From the NCBI GenBank assembly GCA_963843365.1, contig CAWJKG010000003.1:434001-498000 (forward strand): 64,000 nucleotides of DNA. Reading direction: 5' to 3'. The notes under the pieces were generated by a model. The model saw only the letters and a program-made list of their open reading frames with translations. It was not told the origin of the DNA and ran no database searches. This DNA comes from Bog-473 sp963843365. GTDB taxonomy: Bacteria > Actinomycetota > Acidimicrobiia > Acidimicrobiales > RAAP-2. Position 1 is the first letter of the stretch. Each line of letters begins with the position of its first letter. The translations under genes and the position numbers were made by a program. This document shows, one piece after another, positions 55,259 to 64,000 of the stretch.

Positions 55259-56482
55259 GCCGGAAGGTGGCCTTCGTCACGCCGCGCTACGGGCCGCAGA
55301 TCATGGGCGGCGCCGAGACGGCGGTGCGCCAGCTGGCCGAGCACCTGCGCGCCCTGACCGACTGGGAGGCCGAGGTCCACACGACCTGCGCGCTCGACGC
55401 CATCACCTGGGCCGACGTCCTGGACCCGGGGACCACGGAGATCAACGGGGTGCACGGTGCACCGCCACCCGTCGGCGCACGGCCGCCTGCCCGACTTCTA
55501 CGGCCTCGACGGGACCGTCCGGCTGGCCCCCCGCCTGGCGACGCGGGAGCAGGGGGAGCGCTGGGTCGACTACAACGGTCCGGTCTCTCCGCAGCTGGTC
55601 GACGCCGTGGTCGCGTCGGACGCCGACGTCGTCGCCTTCTCCCCGTACCTCTACCACCCGACGGTGGCGACGATCGGCAAGGTGCGGGTGCCGGCGGTGT
55701 TCCACCCGGCGGCGCACGACGAGCCGGCGCTCTACCTGCCGGTGTTCCGCGGCACCTTCGGGGACGCGGACGCCTTCTGCTTCTACACGGCGTCGGAGCG
55801 CACGCTCGTCGAGCGGATGTACCAGGTGGCCGAGCGCCCCCAGATCGTGCTCGGCCTCGGTGTGGGGGAGTCCGAGGCGGCCGGGCGCGCCCGGCGGCGA
55901 GCTGGCCGGGCTCGGGGACCGGCCGTACATCGTCAGCGTGGGCCGCGTGGACGAGCACAAGGGCTCCAAGATGCTCGCCTCCTACTTCGCCACGTACAAG
56001 GAGCGGCATCCCGGGCCGCTTGGCCCTGGCGCTGGTCGGCCCGGTCTCCTACGAGCTGCCGCCGCATCCCGACATCGTGGTGACGGGCCCGGTGAGCGAG
56101 CCCGACAAGTGGGACATCATGCGCGACGCCGCTGGTGGCCGTCTCGCCGTCCGCGCTCGAGTCGTTCTCGCTCGTGGTGATCGAGGCCTGGGTGGAGCAG
56201 CTGCCCGTCCTGGTCAACGGCGTCGTGCGGGCCGACCCGGGAGCACTGCGAGCGCTCGGGTGGGGGACTGTGGTTCTCCTCCTACCCCGAGTTCGAGGCG
56301 GTGCTCGACCGGCTCGTGTCCGATGCCGAGCTGCGCGCCGCGAGCTGGGGAGGCGCGGGCGGGTCTTCGTCGACCGGCATTTCCGCTGGCCGGTGCTGGT
56401 GCGGCGATACGACGAGTTCCTCGGCACGGTCGTGGAGCGGGGGAGGGGGACGCCCGGGCCTGTTCTGAACGCCCCGGCGTGA
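55255..56482 (+). CDS. GT4-type glycosyltransferase (several frame breaks)
   Basis: About 405 residues from GTG 55255. It opens KVAFVTPRYGPQIMGGAETA, the GT-B N-terminal glycine loop. HRHPSAHGRLPDFYGLDGTV and ADVVAFSPYLYHPTVATIGK follow, then PYIVSVGRVDEHKGSKMLAS (start of the C-terminal Rossmann half) and SPSALESFSLVVIEAWVEQL (ExxxxxxxEA donor motif). Breaks lie at about 55450, 55890, 56015, 56130, 56245 and 56340. The N-terminus is unlike the HxF repeat family beside it, so this is a different GT4 branch. Translationally coupled to the gene before. Confidence 0.7.
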
Positions 56483-56487
56483 CCGGT

Positions 56488-57398
56488 TCAGAAGACGGGG
56501 CGCCCGACCACGGTGTACATGCGGCTGGTCGATGGCGTCGCTCCCGATGTCGTGGGCCAGGTGGTGCCGCTGGGCGTGCATGGTGGTCTCGGTCTGGCCG
56601 AAGCCGAGGCGGGCCAGCATGGAGACGACGGCCCCGGGGTAGATCGACCACCAGTTGGTCAGGTGGTGCTCGGCCGAGGGGGAGAAGCGCATGATGTTGG
56701 TCTCCGGCGGGTCCAGGTCGTCCTGCAGCGGCTCGGTGACGATCATGGTCTCCGTCGTCCGCCGCGCCGCCTGCGAGAGGGCACCCCAGGGCTCGCGCAG
56801 GTGCAGCAGGATGGCGCCGACCACGGTGACGTCGAACGTGCCGAGATCCGCCGGCATGTCGTAGATGTTCCCCTGCACGAACTTGGCCGACGAGCCCAGG
56901 GTGCGGTGGAGGTACCACCAGCCGTCGTGGTTGCGGTCGATGGTCTCCTGCATCACGCGCAGACGCTCCTGGTACTGGTCCTCGCCCTTGACCGGGAGCG
57001 TGTCGATGGGCACGTCGAACCCGGCCTCGAACGCCACGACCTCTGCGCCCATGCGCTCCATGTAGAAGGTCAGGTAGCCCGTGGCGGGCCCGAGCTCCAG
57101 CACCCGCTTGCCGGCGAGATCCACGCCCCCGAGATACGCGGACTCGTGGCCGCGCAGGTCCCAGACGCCCGGCAGGACGCGTGCCGTCGGGAAGCTCGAA
57201 GGCGTGGTACCAGACGAGGTCGCTGAGGTCGGCGCCCTCGCGCCGCTTCGAGACCGCGGCCTGGAAGCGTGGGTCGAGCTGGCCGAGGTAGTCGTGGGGC
57301 GGGTAGGAGGGAAGCAGCGGGCCGCGGGGACGGAGCGCTGGTGGAGCGGGGATCGGCGAACCGGAGGTCCCGCCCTCGGTGTGGCGTCGCCGGAACAT
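56488..57398 (-). CDS. Class I SAM methyltransferase (two frame breaks)
   Basis: About 303 residues from the Met at 57398. LVWYHAFELPDGT, then a break near 57182, then GVWDLRGHESAYLGGVDLAG and KRVLELGPATGYLTFYMERM (motif I). FDVTVVGAILLHLREPWGAL is motif II. A second break near 56550 leads to RMYTVVGRPVF at the stop. It is the paralogue of 45081-45893. It is opposed to the surrounding genes, but its family and location fit glycan modification. Confidence 0.75.
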
Positions 57399-57460
57399 GG
57401 GGCGTCACTCTAGGCCAGGTGCGGTGCGCGCCCGTGGTGCCCGCACGCGCGACCGTGGGC

Positions 57461-58225
57461 CTAGAAGCCGTCCATGCCGACCATCGGCTTGTTCAGATGC
57501 TGGCCACCCATGGAGCCGCGGAAGGGGGCGTCGCCGTAACTGAAGATGCCACCGTCGGAGGCGACGAACCAGTAGCCCTGTCCGTCGCTGGTGGACTGCA
57601 TCGCGACGACGGGCTGGTTCAAGTGGATGGAGCCGGTGGAGCCGAAGAAGGGCGCCCCGAAGGAGAAGATGCCGCCGTCGGAGCCGACCAGCCAGTAGCC
57701 CCCCGTCACCGGGTCGGGCGTGATGCCCACGATGGACCCGTTGAGGTGGAGACCGAGGGAGGGGATGTCGCCGGCCGGTGTGGCGTCCCCGTAGGCGAAC
57801 ACCCGGCCGGTCGTGCTCACCTCCCAGTAGCCGGCCCCGTCGGGGGTGGCTGCCATGCCGACGATGTCCTGCCCGGGCACCGACGCGGCCGACCCGTAGA
57901 ACTGGGCATCGCCGTAGGAGAAGATCCCGCCGTCGGAGGCCACCAGCCAGTACCCTCTCCCGTCAGGGGTGGCCGCCATGCCCACAACGGGCGCGTTGAG
58001 CGTGAGGGAGCCGGTCGAGCCGTAGAACCCGGCGTTGCCGTAGGAGAACACGCCTCCGTCCGACGCGACCAGCCAGTAGCCCCCTTGTCCCGGGACCGCC
58101 GCCATGCCGACCACCGGTTTGTTGAGGCTGATGCTGCCCGTGCTCCCGCAGAAGTCCTGCCCGAAGGCGAAGATCCCGCCGTCGGAGGCCACGGTCAGGT
58201 AGCCGCTCTGCGCGGCAGCGGGCCG
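57461..58225 (-). repeat. Coding repeat: six YWLV/DGG units at the C-terminus of the 57461-59818 protein
   Basis: Six units of about 40-44 residues begin GYLTV, GYWLV, GYWLV, GYWEV, GYWLV and GYWFV. Units 2, 3, 5 and 6 are close to each other (SDGG(V/I)FS(Y/F)G). They are much more regular than the six units at 1283-2070. Confidence 0.85.
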
Positions 58226-59818
58226 GTCGCACACCCCCCGCGCGTTGCCGCCCCCGACGAATCCGCTCAGCGAGGCGTCGTGGTGGAACTGGGGCCACCC
58301 GCCACCCTGGTCGGCGTTGGCCGACGACGAACCCTCCACCTCGAAGTGCTGCACGATGCCCTGCACGTAGTTGCCGCCGTTCACCTGGAAATAGCCCGCG
58401 ACCGTGATGCCGATGGACCCGTTGGGATCGGGGGTGACCAGCGCCGCGTTCTGGAAGCCGTAGGTGGCGCCGGTGGGCACCACGCCGCCGCTGTCGGTCC
58501 CGTCGTCGACGTGGGCCACTTGCAAACCGGTGGGTCCGTCGAGGATGAAGAGGCCCTGGGTGGTCGGCACGATCACGTCCTGGGCGCCGCTGCCGTCGAA
58601 GTCGGCCGTCGTGACCGAGCCGAGGACCTGACCGGGCACCTGCGTGTGCCAGATGGTCTGGCCGTTGCCGGCGTCGAGCGCGTACACCCCGCCGCCGCCC
58701 GTGCCCTCGACGACGGCGAGTTGGCCGTCACCGGTCACGTCGGCCAGCGCGGGGCTGCCGCCGGTCGACCCGTTGAGGGTATCGCTCCACACCTGGTTGC
58801 ACTTGGTGTCGTAGACCTTGACCGTGTTCTCGTCGTTCGCCCCCGGGTAGAAGGTCCCCGTCCCGGTGGCGATCCCATACGCGCCGCCGGACAGTATCGG
58901 GCCGACGGCGGGCGACGAGTCGACCTCCTCGTCCGTGTTGGCGCTGCAGATCAGGCCACCGTGGTCGTTGTAGACCCGGACGTGGCCACCGTCGGAGTAG
59001 TGCGTCCCGAGCGCGAATCCGGCGGAGGACGCGCCCCCGACGGCGAAGTCGTCCGAGCCCGTCCCGTAGAAGTCGCCTGCCGCGGCGGTGGAGAAGACGC
59101 TGTCGGCGGAGAACTGGGGCCAGCCGGTCGCCGGCGCGCCGTTCCCACTGTTGAGGGCGTAGGTCGTCTGGCCGAGGGATCCGCCCTCCACCAACGACCC
59201 GTCTTCGGCGAGAGGCAGCGATGCCTGCACTCCGCCGTCGGGTGCACTGTCGGTGGACGGGTTGTCGACCACCTGGTTCCAGGCCTCCGTCCCCCCCGAC
59301 GTGTACGCGTAGTAGCCGCCGTCCACCGGTGCGGCCGCGTTCCCGGCGCCGAAGTACAGGTCGCCGTTGCCGACCGAGGCCGTCGAGTCGACCGGAGGGC
59401 TCCCCGGGATCTGCGCGCCATTGATGCCGGTGGCGGGGGTTCCCCCGGAGGGGCTGGTCAAGCACCCCTGCCCCGATCCGACGTTGGCACCGGTCCCCGC
59501 GCCCCAGCCCGGCAGCGCCGCGCCAGTCTGCAGGCTCAGGCCGTAGAGGTCACCCTGACGGTCACCGACCTCCACGGCAGGGGTACCGCCGTCGTCGAAT
59601 TCCACCGGCGAGGCTTCGGCGACCCCGCATGGCGCGTCGTTCAGGAACGTCCCCATGCCGCTGTTCCAGGTCTCGCTCAGAGTCAGGGGAGCCGGCGCGC
59701 CGGACACGGTCTGCGGCGTCGCCGCCACGACGGCGATGCTGGCTCCGACGACGGCGATGCCCGCGAGGATGCCGCGGGACGCCAAGGTGCGCGCATGGAT
59801 CACGTTGTTCCGACTCAC
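57461..59818 (-). CDS. Secreted surface protein: propeller-like N-part plus six YWLV repeats
   Basis: The protein has 785 residues and is intact. The signal peptide runs to about residue 40 (GILAGIAVVGASIAVVAATP). The next 480 residues look like an FG-GAP/PQQ-type propeller (QTIWHTQVPGQVLGSVTTAD then FDGSGAQDVIVPTTQGLFIL). The C-terminal 260 residues are six units with YWLVASDGGVFSYGNAGFYG and similar cores, the same repeat as in the protein at 1283-3469. It lies inside the glycan locus, so binding to that glycan is an attractive idea (inference). No anchor motif seen. Confidence 0.85.
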   Translation of the reverse strand: MSRNNVIHARTLASRGILAGIAVVGASIAVVAATPQTVSGAPAPLTLSETWNSGMGTFLNDAPCGVAEASPVEFDDGGTPAVEVGDRQGDLYGLSLQTGAALPGWGAGTGANVGSGQGCLTSPSGGTPATGINGAQIPGSPPVDSTASVGNGDLYFGAGNAAAPVDGGYYAYTSGGTEAWNQVVDNPSTDSAPDGGVQASLPLAEDGSLVEGGSLGQTTYALNSGNGAPATGWPQFSADSVFSTAAAGDFYGTGSDDFAVGGASSAGFALGTHYSDGGHVRVYNDHGGLICSANTDEEVDSSPAVGPILSGGAYGIATGTGTFYPGANDENTVKVYDTKCNQVWSDTLNGSTGGSPALADVTGDGQLAVVEGTGGGGVYALDAGNGQTIWHTQVPGQVLGSVTTADFDGSGAQDVIVPTTQGLFILDGPTGLQVAHVDDGTDSGGVVPTGATYGFQNAALVTPDPNGSIGITVAGYFQVNGGNYVQGIVQHFEVEGSSSANADQGGGWPQFHHDASLSGFVGGGNARGVCDRPAAAQSGYLTVASDGGIFAFGQDFCGSTGSISLNKPVVGMAAVPGQGGYWLVASDGGVFSYGNAGFYGSTGSLTLNAPVVGMAATPDGRGYWLVASDGGIFSYGDAQFYGSAASVPGQDIVGMAATPDGAGYWEVSTTGRVFAYGDATPAGDIPSLGLHLNGSIVGITPDPVTGGYWLVGSDGGIFSFGAPFFGSTGSIHLNQPVVAMQSTSDGQGYWFVASDGGIFSYGDAPFRGSMGGQHLNKPMVGMDGF

Positions 59819-59920
59819 TTTCTTCCCCTCCCGCCAAACGTCCGAAGGTAGTCCTTCGTGACGCCCCCGAAAACCTCAGGATGCAGATTCTTCGAGGCAT
59901 CGCCGGTAGCATCGGACGCC

Positions 59921-60913
59921 ATGTCCGCCGGCGTTCCCCCAACGGACGCTGCCGATCAGCCGGGTGAACTGGGAGGCTCCGAGAGACCCACCGAGGAGGA
60001 CCGGGCCCGGGCGGCCGAGGCGCTGCGCGCCGCCTTCACGCGATTGTCGCCTCAGGGGAGCGACGGCTGGAACTTCCAGGCCGCGTTCACGCATCTCGGT
60101 GACCGCTACGGGCCGTACCATCCGGGCGCGTCGGCGCTCTCGGACGCGTTGGAGGAAGGCCGCGGCGCAGCACGGCGGCCCGGACTGCTGGACCGTATTC
60201 GCCCGCGCCGGGGTGCACCCGCACGCGCGGCGGACGGCGACAAGACGGATCTCGAAGAGGCGATGGGCCACGTGGTCGAGGCGTTCCGCTTCCTGTCGGC
60301 GCGCGTCGAGACGCTCGAGGCGAGGCTGGCCACGGAGGACCGACCGGTGGATGGCGCGGCGTGGCTCGTCCCGGCGCGGGAGCTCGGCCCGCTCGCCGGC
60401 CCGCTGGCGGCCTCCGTCATGGCCTGCACGCCCGGCGGTGTGATCATCCACGCCGACTGTGGTGAGGGCGCACTGCTGCACGCGCTGCGCGACCGCGGTG
60501 CCGAGAGCCACGGCGTCGAACCGCGTGGTGCGGTGGCCCTCCATGCCCTGGAGCACGGCTGCGCCGTGACCATCGCCGAGGCGTCGGAGTATCTGGCGTC
60601 GCAGGCCGACGGCTCGGCGGGCGGCCTCGTGCTGAGCGGGGTGGTCGACCGGTTGCCCCTGCACGCGTTGCTCCCGTTGCTGGCACAGGGCCGCCGGGTC
60701 CTGCGGCGTGGCGCACCGCTCGTCGTCGTCTCGGAGGCGGTCGGGGCGACGCAGGCGCGGGATGCCGTCGCGCAGGACCTCATCGCCGGACGTCCGCTCC
60801 ACGAGGCGACGTGGGAGCTGCTGCTGCGGCGATCCGGCTTCGTGGAGGTGGCGCCGATGCCCGAGGACGCCCCGGACCACCGCATTGTGCTCTCGGCCGT
60901 CGCGCCCCCGTGA
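59921..60913 (+). CDS. Methyltransferase-like protein, paralogue of 53130-54147
   Basis: The protein has 330 residues from ATG 59921. A charged helical N-terminus (RARAAEALRAAFTRLSPQGS) and a coiled helix (MGHVVEAFRFLSARVETLEA) precede the SAM-like core, GVIIHADCGEGALLHALRDR and RGAESHGVEPRGAVALHALE. GGLVLSGVVDRLPLHALLPL and RRGAPLVVVSEAVGATQARD follow. Motif I is degenerate (CGEGA), so activity is uncertain. Its stop overlaps the next start by four bases, giving the same coupled module as at 53130-55258. Confidence 0.72.
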   Translation: MSAGVPPTDAADQPGELGGSERPTEEDRARAAEALRAAFTRLSPQGSDGWNFQAAFTHLGDRYGPYHPGASALSDALEEGRGAARRPGLLDRIRPRRGAPARAADGDKTDLEEAMGHVVEAFRFLSARVETLEARLATEDRPVDGAAWLVPARELGPLAGPLAASVMACTPGGVIIHADCGEGALLHALRDRGAESHGVEPRGAVALHALEHGCAVTIAEASEYLASQADGSAGGLVLSGVVDRLPLHALLPLLAQGRRVLRRGAPLVVVSEAVGATQARDAVAQDLIAGRPLHEATWELLLRRSGFVEVAPMPEDAPDHRIVLSAVAPP

Positions 60914-61998
60914 GCGGGATCCACCACTTCGTCCCCGTCCTGCACCGTGGCGACGCCGTCGGGCGGCACACCCTGCGGCTCCGCGACGCCACCCGGCGCC
61001 GGGGCTTCCGATCGGAGATCTTCGTGGACACGGTGGACGACGAGACCGCCGGCGAGACGCTGCCCGTCCTCACCTATGGCGCACGAGCCGAGACAGGCGA
61101 CGTCGTCGTCTACCAGTTCGCCACGGCGTCCGCCATGGCACCCTGGTTGGCCGGCCGCTCCGAGACGCTGGTCGTGAATTACCACAACGTGACCCCACCC
61201 GAGCTCATGGCGCCGTGGGACAACCACCTGGCGCTGGGGCAGTTACGGGCCCAGGGCGACCTGCGCCTGCTGGCGCCGCGCACCGCGGTGGCCGTGGCCG
61301 ACTCCGCCTTCAACGAGGCGCACCTCGCCGCGGCGGGATTTGCCCGCACGGCCGTCGTGTCGCCGTCGGCGGCGCTCGAGACGACGACCGGTCGGACCGG
61401 CGAGGACCGGTCGGGCGCGGCAGCGCCGCGGAGCGGGGCCCGCTGGCTCGCCGTCGGGCGGGTCTCACCCAACAAGGCACTGGAAAGCACCGTCGCCGCC
61501 CTGGCCGTGGCCCGTGCCGCCGGCGACAGCGATGCGACGCTGCGCGTGATCGGCAAGCCGGCCACCGATGCCTACGCCACCGCTCTCCGGCGCTACGTGG
61601 CCGAGCTCGGGCTGCACGGCGCGGTGGAGTTCGCGGGGCACGCCAGCGACGCCACCGTTGCGACCGCCTATGCCGAGGCGGACGTGTTGGTCGTGACATC
61701 GGAGCACGAGGGTTTCTGCGTGCCCGTCGTGGAGGCGATGGCGTCGGGGCTGCCGGTGGTGGCCTTCGACCAGGGTGCGGTGCCCGAGGTGCTGGGCGGC
61801 GCCGGGGTCCTCGTGTCCGACAAGGATCCCTACGCGCTGGCCCAGGGGATCGCCGCCTTGTTAGGGGACTCCGCCCGCCGCCGGGAGCTCGTCGCTGCGG
61901 GCCGCCGGCGGGTGGCGGCGCTCGACCTGGACACGGCGGCCGACCGCTTCGTCGACCTGCTGGTTCCGCTCGCGTCGCGGACGACCTCGCCGACGTGA
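60910..61998 (+). CDS. GT4-type glycosyltransferase, HxFVPxLHRxDAVGxHTLRL family
   Basis: The protein has 362 residues from GTG 60910, coupled to the gene before. It begins SGIHHFVPVLHRGDAVGRHT and has VVYQFATASAMAPWLAGRSE, LVVNYHNVTPPELMAPWDNH, ARWLAVGRVSPNKALESTVA and TSEHEGFCVPVVEAMASGLP (donor-binding EGFxxPxxEAM). A retaining GT-B fold enzyme is expected. The gene is intact and 4 bp overlaps the next, near-identical paralogue. Confidence 0.88.
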   Translation: MSGIHHFVPVLHRGDAVGRHTLRLRDATRRRGFRSEIFVDTVDDETAGETLPVLTYGARAETGDVVVYQFATASAMAPWLAGRSETLVVNYHNVTPPELMAPWDNHLALGQLRAQGDLRLLAPRTAVAVADSAFNEAHLAAAGFARTAVVSPSAALETTTGRTGEDRSGAAAPRSGARWLAVGRVSPNKALESTVAALAVARAAGDSDATLRVIGKPATDAYATALRRYVAELGLHGAVEFAGHASDATVATAYAEADVLVVTSEHEGFCVPVVEAMASGLPVVAFDQGAVPEVLGGAGVLVSDKDPYALAQGIAALLGDSARRRELVAAGRRRVAALDLDTAADRFVDLLVPLASRTTSPT

Positions 61999-63062
61999 AG
62001 GGAATCCACCAGTTCGTCCCGATGCTCCACCGCGCCGATGCGGTGGGGCGACACACCCTGCGGCTGCGCGACGCACTGGTGGCCCGCGGCGTCGCCTCCC
62101 ACATCTACGTCGAGCTGGATGATCCGGCGACCGTCGCCGAGACCCGACGCTTCACCCACTACCCCGAAGACGCCGCCGCGGGGGACGTGCTCGTCTACCA
62201 GTGCGCCACCGCGTCCGCCCTCGGCCCCTGGCTGGGCGCGCGCACCGAGACGTTGGTCGTCAACTACCACAACGTGACGCCACCCGAGTACTACGCGCCC
62301 TGGGACAACGGCATGGCGCGCCATCAGCTCCTGGCGCAGACCCAGCTGCGCGCGCTGGCACCGCGCGCCGCCTTGGGACTGGCGGTGTCGAACTTCAACG
62401 AAGCGGAGCTCCGCGCCGCCGGGTTCGCCCGGACGGCCGTGGTCCCTCCCGCCGCCATGCTGCCCGCGGGTGCGGCGACCGCGCCGCCGGATCGCCCGCC
62501 GGGACGGACCGGCGCCCGCTGGCTGACGGTCGGCCGGCTGGCACCGAACAAGGCGATCGAGCTGGCCGTCATGGCGCTCCTGATCACCCGGGCCCACCAT
62601 GATCCGGATGGGACGCTCTGCGTGGTCGGTCGTCCGGTCGTCCCGTCCTACACCACCGCCCTGCATCGCTTCGTCGACGAGATGGGTCTCCGCGACGCCG
62701 TGACGTTCACGGGAGCGGTCGGTGACGACGCGCTCCTGGCGCGTCTGCACGGCTCCGACGTCCTGGTGGTGACGTCGCGCCACGAGGGCTTCGGGGTGCC
62801 GGTCCTCGAGGCGATGGCATCGGGCCTGCCGGTCGTGGCCAACGACGCCGGCGCGCTGCCCGAGGTGGTGGGCGACGGGGGCATCCTGGTCGACGCGCAA
62901 GACCCGTACGCACTGGCGGACGCTGTTGCCCGCGCCGCGCGGGACGGGGAGGTGCGGGCCGCCCTGGCCGGCGCGGCCGCGAAGCGGATCGCCGCGCTCG
63001 GGCTGTCCGAGGCTGGGGATCGGGCCGCCGACTTGCTGACGAGCCTCTCGACGGGGGCCTGA
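61995..63062 (+). CDS. GT4-type glycosyltransferase, second tandem copy
   Basis: The protein has 355 residues from GTG 61995. It starts KGIHQFVPMLHRADAVGRHT and has LVYQCATASALGPWLGARTE, LVVNYHNVTPPEYYAPWDNG, ARWLTVGRLAPNKAIELAVM and TSRHEGFGVPVLEAMASGLP. It is collinear with the gene before along its whole length, a clear tandem duplication that has diverged. Presumably it adds a different or successive sugar of the same glycan. Confidence 0.88.
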   Translation: MKGIHQFVPMLHRADAVGRHTLRLRDALVARGVASHIYVELDDPATVAETRRFTHYPEDAAAGDVLVYQCATASALGPWLGARTETLVVNYHNVTPPEYYAPWDNGMARHQLLAQTQLRALAPRAALGLAVSNFNEAELRAAGFARTAVVPPAAMLPAGAATAPPDRPPGRTGARWLTVGRLAPNKAIELAVMALLITRAHHDPDGTLCVVGRPVVPSYTTALHRFVDEMGLRDAVTFTGAVGDDALLARLHGSDVLVVTSRHEGFGVPVLEAMASGLPVVANDAGALPEVVGDGGILVDAQDPYALADAVARAARDGEVRAALAGAAAKRIAALGLSEAGDRAADLLTSLSTGA

Positions 63063-63080
63063 GGCGGCCGGGCCGCCGGA

Positions 63081-64000
63081 TCAGCGCGCGCCCACGGCCT
63101 CCTGCACCAGCCCGACGAAGCGGCCCGTCGACGCCCCGAGGTCGAAGTCGGCCGCCCGGGTCCGCCCGGCGGCGGCGAGCACTGCGCGCAGCCTGGCGTC
63201 GCGCAGTACACGCCCGACGGCGGCGGCGAACGGCACGGGTGACTTGTCGGGCAGGACCAGTCCGGCGCCCCCGACCGTCTCGGGCACGGCGGTGACCCCG
63301 TAGGCGACGATGGGGACGCCGTGGCCCATGGCTTCGGCCAGGGGCACGCAGAAGCCCTCGTGGTCCGAGGCCATGACGAACACGTCGGCCGCCCTGAAAT
63401 ACGACTCGAGCTCGGCGCCGCTGACCGAGCCGGCCAGCGTGACGGCATGCGACAGGCCGAGCTCAGCGATGAAGGCCCGTAGGGCGGGCTCGTAGGTCTC
63501 CCCGAGCGGTGAGCCGACGAGATGCAGCCGCGCCGCGGGGTCGTCCGTGCGCCGCAGCACGTCGAGCATCTTGACCAGATCGTGCGGCGCCTTGTGGGGG
63601 GAGATCTTCCCGACGTAGAGCAGGTCCGCCCCGCCGTCGCGCTCCTTGCGCTGGTGCAGGAACTGGGTCAGCTGGCGATCGGGCTCGTCGCTCTTGGACC
63701 GCATGTCGATGAGCAGCGGGACGACGGCGGTCCCCTCGTATCCGAGCGCCTGCAGCTCTGATTCGTTGAAGGCGGAGTCGGCCACGGCGAAGCGGCTCTG
63801 CGGCGCCAGGCGTGCCAGCTGCGTGCGACCCAATGCGACCTCGTAGGCGACCGCGGGCTCCCAGTCGCGGAGCAGGTCCGCCGGCGTGATGTTGTGGTAG
63901 TTCACCAACTTCGGCTCGGTCCGCGCCGCCAGGATGTCGAAAACGGGGCTTCCGATTGAGGCCTGGTACAGCAGCCAGCGGTCGCGGGCGGCGCGGCCCA
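63081..64000 (-). CDS. GT4-type glycosyltransferase (5' end beyond window)
   Basis: The frame is open to the window edge; the start lies to the right. Visible pieces are LLYQASIGSPVFDILAARTE, KLVNYHNITPADLLRDWEPA, QSRFAVADSAFNESELQALG, ADLLYVGKISPHKAPHDLVK and ASDHEGFCVPLAEAMGHGVP. It belongs to the same HN(V/I)TP / EGFxVPxxEAM branch as 60910 and 61995 but faces the other way, toward them. Confidence 0.88.
   Translation of the reverse strand, partial: GRAARDRWLLYQASIGSPVFDILAARTEPKLVNYHNITPADLLRDWEPAVAYEVALGRTQLARLAPQSRFAVADSAFNESELQALGYEGTAVVPLLIDMRSKSDEPDRQLTQFLHQRKERDGGADLLYVGKISPHKAPHDLVKMLDVLRRTDDPAARLHLVGSPLGETYEPALRAFIAELGLSHAVTLAGSVSGAELESYFRAADVFVMASDHEGFCVPLAEAMGHGVPIVAYGVTAVPETVGGAGLVLPDKSPVPFAAAVGRVLRDARLRAVLAAAGRTRAADFDLGASTGRFVGLVQEAVGAR

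Noticed and set aside
57269..59851. 860-codon open frame on the plus strand
   Set aside because: It is fully antisense to the intact secreted protein at 57461-59818, has no motif, and reads like the reverse of its codons; high GC makes such shadows common.

Overview
The window is high-GC, gene-dense chromosomal DNA from an actinobacterium. Four things point there: the mec-cysO-cysM sulfur-carrier operon, several F420-type enzymes (two luciferase-like oxidoreductases and a Ddn-like protein), a SfLAP/GAP-family membrane protein, and MoxR-DUF58-transglutaminase and HadA/HadB-like gene sets. Two secreted proteins end in a six-fold 'YWLVASDGG(I/V)F' repeat that I associate with Acidimicrobiia, so an uncultured acidimicrobial lineage is my best guess (inference). 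No intact transposase, integrase, phage gene or CRISPR array was seen.

Layout. 1-8.0 kb: secreted and accessory genes (a Tat-exported phosphoesterase, an Ig-repeat surface protein, a secreted protein, an amidohydrolase, an acetyltransferase), then two gene fragments lying against the 3' end of tmRNA. A 19-nt near-copy of that tmRNA 3' end lies at 3604, so 3.6-8.07 kb may be a decayed island. 8.0-13.2 kb: ssrA, smpB, mec-cysO-cysM, a PilB-type ATPase and a truncated PilB-like N-terminus. 13.3-29 kb: mostly single accessory genes, including a MerR/methyltransferase divergent pair and an ArsR-SulP pair, each with an inverted-repeat operator candidate. 29.2-50.8 kb: housekeeping and lipid or xenobiotic metabolism (rph-rdgB, HadA/HadB-like dehydratases, MoxR-DUF58-TgpA-like operon, P450, SDRs, LON-domain protein, F420 oxidoreductases, glycerate kinase, tRNA-Leu, clpP). 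50.8-64 kb: a cell-surface polysaccharide locus with a Wzm/Wzt-type exporter, repeated methyltransferase-like plus glycosyltransferase modules and a second six-repeat surface protein.

How the genes work together. SmpB and tmRNA form the trans-translation system, and ClpP is one of the proteases that would degrade tagged products. CysO carries sulfur to CysM and Mec releases cysteine. The ABC pair would export glycans built by the adjacent glycosyltransferases and modified by methyltransferase-like proteins; Wzt carries a C-terminal carbohydrate-recognition domain.

Caveat. Many otherwise well-conserved genes are broken by single-base shifts, mostly in G/C runs, and these are very dense at 52.4-57.2 kb. 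Intact genes flank them. I read most as assembly or sequencing indels, not true pseudogenes, and give coordinates spanning the restored gene.
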